Shown piece after piece: positions 56,180 through 64,000 of a DNA stretch of 64,000 nt; the first letter of the stretch is position 1; each line of letters starts with the position of its first letter. Below the pieces are notes generated by a model. It saw only the letters and a program-made list of their open reading frames with translations. It was not told the DNA's origin and did no database searches. A program made the position numbers and the translations under genes. The stretch is from Miscanthus floridulus (lineage: Eukaryota > Streptophyta > Magnoliopsida > Poales > Poaceae): assembly GCF_019320115.1 (NCBI RefSeq), contig NC_089597.1:120469656-120533655 (forward strand), in the 5' to 3' direction.

Positions 56180-59100
56180 CCAGGACTCTCAATCCGATCT
56201 CGTTCAGTTGGTGTTGTTTGATCCAGCGGCAACGAAACAGGGCCACTGTTATATCCCTTCCATAGTCAAGTTCCCATATCTCTTCAATGATGCCAAAGTA
56301 TTGGATCTTTTGCCCCAATCCATCGAGAGCCTCTATTCGAACGCTGCTATTTTGGTTCACATATTTACTATCCTTTGCGTGGGTATAGTACGTATACCCA
56401 TTGATGTCATAAGCATTTCAAGATGTCACTTGTCTCGATGGCCCCTTCGCCAACCTTCTGATGGTAATAGAGTCTATGGTTTCTCCAGGCGATATGTTTT
56501 GGTCCTTCAACCATGTAGTTAGTCGTTGCTTGTGTTGTTTCATGACCCAATCATCCGAACGACCATTTCTCTCTGCCATAATGATAGCCAAGTGTTCATC
56601 AATGTACGGTTGCATCAGTTGTGTACTCTGCAAGACACTGTAATGCACCCGACTCACCTCTTTGTAATCATGGTCGATGAACACTTTTCTACCACTGGTG
56701 CCCTTCCCAGCCAGCCTACCCTTGTAACGAGAATCAGGTTTACTAATCTCTTTCTGTAATTTTAGGTACTCTTGACAGCACTCGATGACTTCTTTAGTAC
56801 TATAACCCTCTATCATGGAGCCCTCTGGGTATGCTCGATTATGCACATATCGACTTAGAACCGACATGAACCGCTCATAGGACCACATTTCCTGCAAGTA
56901 GCAAGAGCCAGCGCCTGTATCTGATGAACCAAGTGAATCATGAGATGTGGCATTATATAAAAAAAAGTAGGAGGTAAACACATCTCTAGTTGGTTTTGTG
57001 TCTCCACCACAAATTCATGTAGGTCACTCAGCCCTTGCTTGCCAATCGTCTTCTATGACATCTTTGAAAAGAAGTAGCACATGTGGGTGATGGCCATTTT
57101 CAAGAACTCTGGCTTTATAGCCCTGATTGTAATAGGTAGAAACATTGTCAGCATCACATGGCAATTGTGAGCCTTGCAGTGTGTTATTGACAAGTCCTTC
57201 ATCGATACTAGCTTCTTCACATTTGTTGAAAACCTAGTCGGGACTTTAACCCCCCCCTCAGGAAAGTGCATATAGCGCTCTTCTCATCTGGTGTTAGGTT
57301 GAAGCACGCCATGGGCAGAGTGTATTTTCCATTAGCCTCAGGTACCGGGTGAAGCTGTGGCATCATGTTTAGCTGCACCATGTCTTTCCGTGTTTTTAGA
57401 CCATCCTTTGACTTGCCTATGTCCATCAAGGTAGTAATGAGACTCTCAAAGATATTCTTCTACACGTGCATAGCATCAATGGCATGGGGGACCTCCAAGT
57501 CTGGCCAATAAGGCAGATACTAAAAGAAGATCAATTGTTTCTTAAAAGGTATGCCTTCGATAGGAGGTGTGCTTCTATCTCTATTCGTCCTATCCGGATT
57601 CTTCTTTCCATAGACAATGTGTATGTTTTTCACCATTCTATACACGTGTTCTCCGTTATGACGTCTCTCCGGAAGGGGTTCAATCTTTGGGGCGTTGTCA
57701 TAAAATCTAAAGAACAATTTGCTGTGGTACTTGTGACTTGTCTTTAAGAAGCGTCGGTTCCTTAGGTAAACTATCTTCTTGGATGCATCCAGGTACACCC
57801 ATGTAGTACCATCCAAGCAAACCAAGCATCCCATCTTCCCTTTGATCTATCCAGACAAAGCAAACAGCGCGGGGTAATCATTGGTAGTAACAAATATTAT
57901 TGCTCTACATACGAAGTCCTCCTTTCAGAACGCATCGTACATCTGCTCCCCATGCCTCCATAGCCTCTCCATTTCTTGCATCAAAGGCTCGAGGAACATG
58001 TCTATATCAATGCCTGGTTGTTTAGGGCCAGAAATAAGAAGAGTGAGGAGAAGGTACTTTCTCTTTTGACACAACCATGTTGGGATGTTGTACATGGTCA
58101 AGTTCACTGGCCATGTGCTGTGGTCGCTCATCCTCTCATTGAAGGGATTCATTCCATCGGTGCTCAAGCCAAACCGTACATTCCTTGGGTCATCGCTGAA
58201 TTCTTTGTGCTTCTCATCAAACCTTTGCCACTGACTACAATCAGCCGAGTGTGCAATCTTATCATCATCCACCTTGCGCTCATCATCCCACCATGTCATG
58301 AGTGCGACTTCTTTAGGATTTAGGAAGATACGTGTCAAGCGGTCGGTCACTGGCAGGTACCACATTACCAAGGCAGGAATTCTTCTCTACTTTGCATCGT
58401 TGCCTAATGGAGTGTCCTCTAGGGGCTGAGATTCTTGTATCACCTTTTTTGTACCCTTCTTTTTCCTCTTTTTCCCCGTGGAGGCTTCGTCCCCACCGTA
58501 AAGGTCATTGTTCTTGTATCGGCTGGCCCCACACCGGGGACATTTATCCAGTGACTTGAACGTTTTGCCATGAAAAAGTATACAGTGGTTGGGGCATGCA
58601 TGGATTTTTTCAACCCCCATTGTCAATGGACTTATGACCTTCTTCGCTTGGTATGTGTTGGCGGGAACTGAGTTTGGTTGTGGCAGCACCCATGACAGGA
58701 GACGTAATAGATCATTGAAACTACAGTCTGACCAGCCGTACTTAGCCTTCAGGATGAGTAGCTCAAGCACAAAACGTAGCAATGTCCAATGTGTCGGACA
58801 ACCCTTTTCAACACCATACATAGTCTCCTTCGATGCTTTTGTCACCCTTTCTAAATTTTCTAGACCTTTTGGGCTATTTAGTAAAATCTCTAGTCCAAGG
58901 GCTCGAATCATGTCCTCCAAATCATCTTCATCCCCGACACGTGCTCCACCATCATTATTGGCACCACCTTCGTCATTACCATCCCAACCACTAGCATCAC
59001 CATCTTGTTCATTGCCAAACTCAAAATCCATTCGTGCATCAAGCTCTACTGAATATTGGGACAGGGATTCTATGGTTTCGTCGTCGTATTCCTTCTCATC

Positions 59101-59370
59101 CTCGTCGTTAACAATAGCCGTTTCACCATGATGAATCCACACTATGTAGTCCTCAACAAATCCTCGCATAATCAAATGTGATCTGATGATAGTCACATCT
59201 GTCCATGTCATACGGTTCTTGCAATCTTTACAGGGACAAATAATTGTATCATTATTCTCTTTCAATGTCGTTGCATGCTTCTTTGTGGCTTCAATAAATT
59301 TATCCATCTCTTCACGGAAACCTGCCTTGAATCTTAACGAACCATACATCCAAGAGTTCCTGTACTCCAT
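56180..59370 (-). pseudogene. CACTA 2 TNP2-type transposase, N-terminal and central part
   Basis: ATG at 59370 (MEYRNSWMYGSLRFKAGFRE). Order: transposase-associated N-terminus (CPCKDCKNRMTW, IWIHHGETAI-like VWIHHGETAIV), acidic Asp/Gly linker, zinc-like HACPNHCILFHGKTF...CPRCGASRYK, TNP2 core (GLSTDGMNPFNERMSDHSTW, GPKQPGIDIDMFLEPLM), TNP2 tail (YLRNRRFLKTSHKYH), DUF4218-type (YERFMSVLSRYVHNRAYPEG) and the first part of DUF4216 (QYFGIIEEIWELDYG). The first 1.85 kb is in one frame, with stops near 58387 and 57925. Frame changes near 57270 and 57000 then put the rest in the frame that continues at 40905. The DUF4216 domain is cut by the Tekay-like insertion. About 1,150 codons overall, normal length. 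Confidence 0.88.
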
Positions 59371-60121
59371 CTTTTACAACAACAACAAAACAAACATTAA
59401 AGGACTACTTATTCAGATATATATATATATATATAAATGAATCAAATTAATAATTACTTGAGAATAATTGTATATACTTCAAATATATATGAATATAAAT
59501 CTAATATAATTACATGAAGCATACAAATACACCATGGTAGAGGAAAATTAATTAATGGCCCATTTATCCATAAATAATTAAAATACATATTTATTGATTA
59601 TAATAAACAATTTCAAAGACAACAATTAGCAACAATTATACTTTACCCAATATCTTTCATACAAACCCTAGTCCAATTTTATCAAACATAAATTTACAAA
59701 AACGAAATTAATAAAAAAAACCAAACCCTAGATCTAGATCTATATGCACATGAAACATGCATAAAACTAACTAATTGTTCACTAAAATCAAGAAACATGG
59801 ACCAAATAAGGGTATGGTCTTGGTCCCCTCCCAAATTTACCCTACTACATTTAAAACTTGGGTCTAATTTGCTTCATAAGTAGCTCAAGCACCATAGAAG
59901 AGAGAGAAAAACAAAACTTTAATTACTCACTAACCAACCATTAAAACTTCAAAAAAAAGTGTGAAATATCATTTTCTTACCTTCTACAACCTCTCCACCA
60001 AAGGATTTGAGACCAAAACCTTCCCCCCTTAGTAAAACAATTTTTGGGAGGTGCCCAAGGCCTCACTATCTTTCTTTCACGGGTTGGAGTGAGTGACCCG
60101 AGGAGGAAGAAGGTGCTGCAG

Positions 60122-60134
60122 CTGTTTTATATGT
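60122..60134 (-). promoter_or_regulatory. TATA-like box of CACTA 2 5' promoter
   Basis: The minus strand reads CCCACATATAAAACAG just inside the subterminal repeats and about 750 bp upstream of the transposase ATG. The region between (59371-60120) is AT-rich leader and probable first intron, without a recognisable protein. Confidence 0.55.
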
Positions 60135-60139
60135 GGGTC

Positions 60140-60450
60140 ATTTGTAGGGGCGGCTGGTGATTGAGCCGCCCCTACAAATAGCAGGTAATAATACGCGGCC
60201 ATTTGTAGGGGCGGCTCAATCGCCAGCCGCCCCTACAAATTGAAACATCGGGGGCGGCTGGTGAGTGAGCCGCCCCTACAAATCAGACCCATTTGTAGGG
60301 GCGGCTCGTATCACCAGCCGCCCCTGCTGTTCCATTTATAGGGGCGGCTGGTGTCTGGGCTCTCGAGCACACCACTGTAGGGGTGGCTCCATCACCAGCC
60401 GCCCTTACAAAAAATTCGTCCCGTTGCTAAAAATCATTTTTTACGTAGTG
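60140..60450 (-). repeat. 5' terminus and subterminal repeats of CACTA 2
   Basis: Nine or so units of TTTGTAGGGGCGGCT and inverse AGCCGCCCCTACAAA occur in head-to-head pairs (for example 60141-60178, 60201-60240, 60249-60283, 60293-60330). The terminus CACTACGTAAAAAATG is at 60450. They are less diverged than those at 35.7 kb. Confidence 0.92.
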
Positions 60451-60453
60451 TAA

Positions 60454-61805
60454 GGTAAAGATGAAATTTTAAAGAATGTGTAGAAATGGTATAAATCTTT
60501 TCAAGAAAGGAAAAAACGGACTACCAGAAAAAATCATGAAAGAAAAATAATTTATGAACAACTTTTGTTTGGATAAAAAGGTCTAGTATTTTGTTTAATT
60601 TGTTTTAGATAATAGTAGTACTATGATAGTGAGACCTTTTTTTTTATTCTGCAAGGAGCATAAAGGAAAGGATAGGTACTCTACTGCCCTTTCATTATGG
60701 ATGCTCGATATATTGCACGTGAATTGTTTGTAGGAACACATGAACTTTGGTGAGTATTGATGAACCAAAAAACATATATCAAAGGAATAGACAACGCTAG
60801 TCTAAATGGGTAACATATATATCCCATAATTTAGGTTAGTACCGAAGAAAGCAATACACATGCCATGATGGAGCAGGGAGATATGAAAGAAAAAGAACTG
60901 ATGCAGTAGATTTGACGTTAAACGCTAGTAACTTCTAGTGATGGTTACTATATTGTATTAAAAATATATTCGAATAAATTCAATTAGATCACAAAGAGTT
61001 TTACCTCGATACTAGCAGATGCGCTATATACTGTTTCAAATCATTTGCCTCAGTACAGAGTTGGACGACAACAAAACACCTGGATATAGAGTACCCAGGC
61101 CTGGCTATAGAGTACCCTTGAAATAGTTAATTCAATTAATGATAGGTTGTATATGTCATAAACATGTACAGACGTACAGCATATGCCTGAAGATGGGACG
61201 ATATGAACAGTTGGAAGCCAACAAATGCATCAGTGTATACTTGTAGGAAATGTGAAGCTAGCTTCCTGGCATGATTGATGTCTACCTGGGCTATGCCATC
61301 ACAAAGAAATATACAAAATATACTAATAATAGATCAACAGTTTTATTTCATAGATTGTATAGATGAATAATATAAGAAAAAACAGGGATTGTCAGAACTC
61401 AGAAGCCAAACATCTGAGGCAACACGCACGGCAAGAGTGTAAGGGGATTCCAGCAGCATATGCGAGGCACCCACTGCTACTAAACAACAGTGCAGCATCT
61501 GATTGCTGGCAGAGGCGGTGGTGTCGCGGTGATAATACAGGTGTCAGATGATGGTGGAGAATTGGGGAAGGGATTTACAGAAGGGAGATCCTTGGACCTT
61601 GGCAGCCTGAACCCAGGAAGTGGTGGGGTTCGCTCTGAAGCTGTACAGTTGTTGGTGGGTGGCAGTTTCTATTGGTTTGGTGGATGGGAGTTTCTAGATG
61701 GACATGGCTGTTTTGCCAACTGGGATAAAACCCAAGAACATGGATGATAGGATTAGTCTGGTGGATGAATCGGGCGAAAAACGCTAACTGAGACGATGCA
61801 TAAGT
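60454..61805. other. Intergenic, no gene seen
   Basis: AT-rich flank of CACTA 2. Small imperfect repeats (TATAGAGTACCC at 61085 and 61107). Frames at 61363-61747 are under 90 codons without similarity that could be named. Confidence 0.5.
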
Positions 61806-61909
61806 GGAGTTTTGCTTTATAAGAGATATATAGATAGATTGGTGAGCATATCACGATGGAGTTTTGCTTTATAAGAAATATATAGATAGATTTGTGAGCA
61901 TATCATGAT
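61806..61909 (+). repeat. 52-bp tandem duplication
   Basis: GGAGTTTTGCTTTATAAGAG starts at 61806 and recurs at 61858. The two 52-bp units differ at four positions or so. Confidence 0.9.
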
Positions 61910-62051
61910 AAAATTCACCGAAGAAGATGTTGGTACTGTTTTTGGGATACCGTGCTCCCGCTATTGAGTATTACATAATCGAATATCTACTCGTGATGCA
62001 AAACATAAGGTACTACACGGGTATCTAGGATAAACTACACTTACTCAGGAT

Positions 62052-62165
62052 ATGTTTGGAACGTAGGAATTTCACAGGAATCGCACAGGAATTTTACAAG
62101 AATCAGTTCAATTTTACAAAAAAAAACACATGAACAGGAGAATTTTCCCGCGATCCAAATAGGCC
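62052..62165. mobile_element. Short hAT-like MITE, imperfect
   Basis: The left end TATGTTTGGAACGTAGG and the reverse-complemented right end CCTATTTGGATCGCGGG are similar. CTCAGG occurs on both sides (62044-62049 and 62166-62171) as a partly preserved target duplication. Internal sequence has CAGGAATT motifs. Confidence 0.5.
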
Positions 62166-62599
62166 CTCAGGTGTTGGCTTGCTTGCAGGCCCAGCGTCGA
62201 CAGGATGAAACTCTGCTTCAGAAAACGTGATCAGTCATAGCAAACATTCATGCTCTAGGCAATTGTAGATTTTGCCATGTATGATTCGCAAAAAGGTATA
62301 TGTAACACCTGTGATTTTCCCTTTAGAACTCTGAAATGGCCATTTCGACTCTAAGAAAATGATTGATTTATCCTTTGGGCTTTGGCCATGCTCTGTATTT
62401 CTGCAAGGGAAAGGAGATGAGGCAGGCAGGCACTTGATAGCTGACATGTTCAGTTCAGTACACCGGCAGGGCCGGTTCATTTAGCCTCTCCAGCGTTTGA
62501 TCCAACCAGTTTTCTTTTCTCACATTGCAAATTAGCAGTAATCTCAAAAAAATTGCAAATTAGCAGTGGCACAAGAATGCTCACTTAACTACGGGTAGT

Positions 62600-63184
62600 T
62601 GTTGATCCAGTAGTATTGGAAAACCAGGTTTCCGACGGGCTATACACGGAAGGCATTCGCCCAGCCGGATGCCCTGGGCGAAGGTCGGGACAGTGGTAGG
62701 TGGACCTGGGCACAACTAGGGTTTTATTAATGTACTCACCAACCTCTCTTGTACAGAGTTTGAGCCCCTCTTTTATAGGGTACTGTTTGCTAAGGCTACT
62801 CTTTACAATTCTACCCCTGGTCGGTTATGGTACATCTTCAGAATATTCCTATAGTGATACAAGCCGCCAGGGGTAGTTTGGATGTCTTCTTCTTCAACCG
62901 CCTTTGCCTGTTGGGCCACCGACGATGGCCCGTCATCGGCCCATGGCCTAGCACCGCCGCCGAGCGGGAGCTCTCTTAGGTCTTGGAGCCTCCGCTTGGA
63001 TGCCTTCGCCGGGGCCTCCGCTACCGCCACCCGGACGGTGGCCTTCGCCCGTGCCGCAAGAGCCTTCGCCTTCAGCCGCGTCCAGGTGCCTTCGCCGCAG
63101 CCTTCAGGCCTTCGCTCCGAAGGGTCGCCTGAGCGGTGGCCTCCATCTTCTTTCCTTGCACATTGCTTATAAAACTTGTTAACA
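62600..63184 (-). mobile_element. LTR-like fragment or solo LTR
   Basis: On the minus strand it begins TGTTAACAAG and ends GGATCAACA, giving TG...CA ends. It has a TATA-like CCTATAAAAGAGG (near 62770-62783) followed by AATAAAACCCTAG (near 62720-62732), the order promoter then poly(A) signal seen in plant LTRs. The U3-like part is GC-rich with repeated GGCGAAGGC(A/C) motifs. Five-base flanks GTAGT and GTCAG do not match, so the boundaries are unproven. No partner LTR lies in the window. Confidence 0.5.
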
Positions 63185-63361
63185 GTCAGTTCTCATTGTT
63201 GTTGTGAACCTTGCTCTCCATGACTCATAACCGTGTCCCAACAAATATCTCACTCAGATTTTTCTTGCACTTTCTGTTTCATTCCTGGAACATCTTTTTT
63301 CTCACGAAGTTAGAACATTTTTTTTTCAGTTGAGCATTTTCTTTTATCTTTATACAGCAAT

Positions 63362-63507
63362 CTCCTCAAATACCTCGATTGACATTCAGAATATAAATCT
63401 GATTGATTGATATGCAGAATATAAATCGTATATTTTTCGGATGTCTTCTAAATGCAAAGCTGAGAACGAGAGCTGACATCGACGCAGACAATGCTTCCTG
63501 TACATGA
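63362..63507 (+). repeat. 3' flank of gene copy 3, with the MULE empty site
   Basis: Direct repeat of 1-162 plus 1719-1735. It contains GCTTCCTGTAC once (63492-63502), followed directly by ATGACAGCCGCA as after the MULE in copy 1. This is therefore the uninserted allele-like state of that site. Confidence 0.85.
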
Positions 63508-63525
63508 CAGCCGCAACCACTTTGT

Positions 63526-64000
63526 TCAGATTTGTACAGTGATGAAGTGACGATCGATCAGCTCCTCGTCCCCATCGAAGGTTTCCAGAAACTCCAGCTC
63601 GCTGAAGCTGCCACGCATTTCCGCCTGCCTGCTGGCCACCGCACCACTCATGATCTGTGACGACGACGGCGTTCCAGTAGCCGCCGCCGCGGACTCGCGT
63701 CCCATGATAGGTGGCAACCGCATGCATGGGGCATGGCGTGCAAGCGCAGTCGGAAAGACAGCCGCGGGTGGGCGCGAGCCGCCGCACTCGTCGTCGCAGT
63801 GCGCGGCGGCGCTAGCAATGATCTCGTCCTGCCTGTCGCGGAGCCACAAGTAAAGGCTAAGCGAGCACAGCGGCGGGGGTAGCCGCGGCCGCCGCGTCGT
63901 GCCGCGGCGGAGTGTCGCCTTGCAGTGGGCGATGGCGCTCGCCACGGCCTCCGCGCGCTCGCGGGCCGTGTCGTCGACGGCGGCCCTCCGTGGCGCTGCC
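63526..64000 (-). CDS. Uncharacterised grass gene, copy 3 (partial, off the right edge)
   Basis: The reading frame is open from the window edge to the stop at 63526: VDDTARERAEAVASAI, HCKATLRR, PPPLCSLSLYLWLRDRQDEI, IASAAAHCDDECGG, then the C-terminal FSELEFLETFDGDEELIDRH block ending QI. The ends and blocks correspond to copy 1 without its extra G, so this copy may be functional. There is no intron where copy 2 has one (18279-18395). The codon at 63945 is GTG, so it is not a start; the real start lies beyond 64000. Function unknown. The GC-rich coding sequence with serine, proline and alanine tracts is typical of monocot genes. Confidence 0.6.
   Translation of the reverse strand, partial: AAPRRAAVDDTARERAEAVASAIAHCKATLRRGTTRRPRLPPPLCSLSLYLWLRDRQDEIIASAAAHCDDECGGSRPPAAVFPTALARHAPCMRLPPIMGRESAAAATGTPSSSQIMSGAVASRQAEMRGSFSELEFLETFDGDEELIDRHFITVQI

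Larger units (their letters stand above)
35696..60450 (-). mobile_element. CACTA (En/Spm) element 2, complete ends
   Basis: Both termini are present: CACTACAACAGAAACC at 35696 and, reverse-complemented from 60450, CACTACGTAAAAAATG. A 3-bp duplication TAA flanks it (35693-35695 and 60451-60453), as CACTA insertion requires. The span is 24,755 bp; without the nested Tekay element and its 5-bp duplication it is 9,476 bp. Subterminal repeats are GTAGGGGCGGCTGG and inverse at both ends, a different family from CACTA 1. Two minus-strand genes, TNP2-type transposase then Ptta/C48, have an inverted repeat between them. Stops, frame changes and the nested insertion make it non-autonomous today. Confidence 0.93.

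Noticed and set aside
60265..60453. Small plus frame at the CACTA 2 terminus
   Set aside because: Translation of subterminal repeats.

Overview
This is plant nuclear DNA from a grass, most likely a panicoid such as the sorghum/sugarcane/Miscanthus group. That assignment is inference. It rests on the CACTA subterminal repeats (TTTAGTCCCGG type and GTAGGGGCGGC type), Tat and Tekay Ty3/gypsy elements, hAT and Tourist-type MITEs, and GT-AG introns. About nine tenths of the window is transposable-element sequence inserted into and around one low-copy locus. No rRNA, tRNA or CRISPR array was seen.

The same uncharacterised minus-strand gene occurs three times: at the left edge (copy 1, 1752-2646), in the middle (copy 2, 18025-19215) and running off the right edge (copy 3, 63526-64000). 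Copies 1 and 3 also share their 3' flank, so the window looks like roughly one unit of a local duplication filled by transposons. Copy 1 is frameshifted and its flank carries a 1.56-kb long-TIR Mutator-like element (163-1718) with an 11-bp target duplication. Copy 3 preserves the empty site. Copy 2 is the most complete.

Layout: (1) Copy 1 plus the MULE, 1-2.65 kb. (2) CACTA element 1, about 3.1-15.86 kb, with three minus-strand reading units: a GRF-like zinc-finger ORF, a TNP2-type transposase, and a Ptta/En-Spm protein ending in a C48 (Ulp1-like) protease domain. All are decayed, and the far terminus is missing. (3) A gene-sized island, 15.87-21.33 kb, with an hAT MITE, a Tourist-like MITE and gene copy 2. 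(4) A solo LTR (21336-35346, TSD AAATC) split by a Tat-lineage gypsy element (21439-34290). That element's gag-pol runs on the minus strand, and a spliced antisense ORF with a PF04195-like domain lies on the plus strand. (5) CACTA element 2, 35696-60450, with both CACTA termini and a TAA target duplication. It has TNP2-type and Ptta/C48 genes, a 322-bp-arm hairpin between them, and a 15.27-kb Tekay-like chromovirus (40906-56179, LTRs about 4.4 kb, TSD CCAGG) inserted in the DUF4216 part of the transposase. (6) A right flank with small repeats, a MITE, an LTR-like fragment and gene copy 3.

The most unusual items are these: a 407-codon coiled-coil-rich ORF between the 5' LTR and gag of the Tekay element; premature stops in that element that are almost all TAG or TGA and never TAA, as expected from decay of CHG/CG-methylated cytosines; the multi-intron antisense gene in the Tat element; long perfect-looking hairpins in both CACTA elements; and an internal second promoter/subterminal block in CACTA element 1. 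All element genes are interrupted, so activity would need enzymes supplied from elsewhere.
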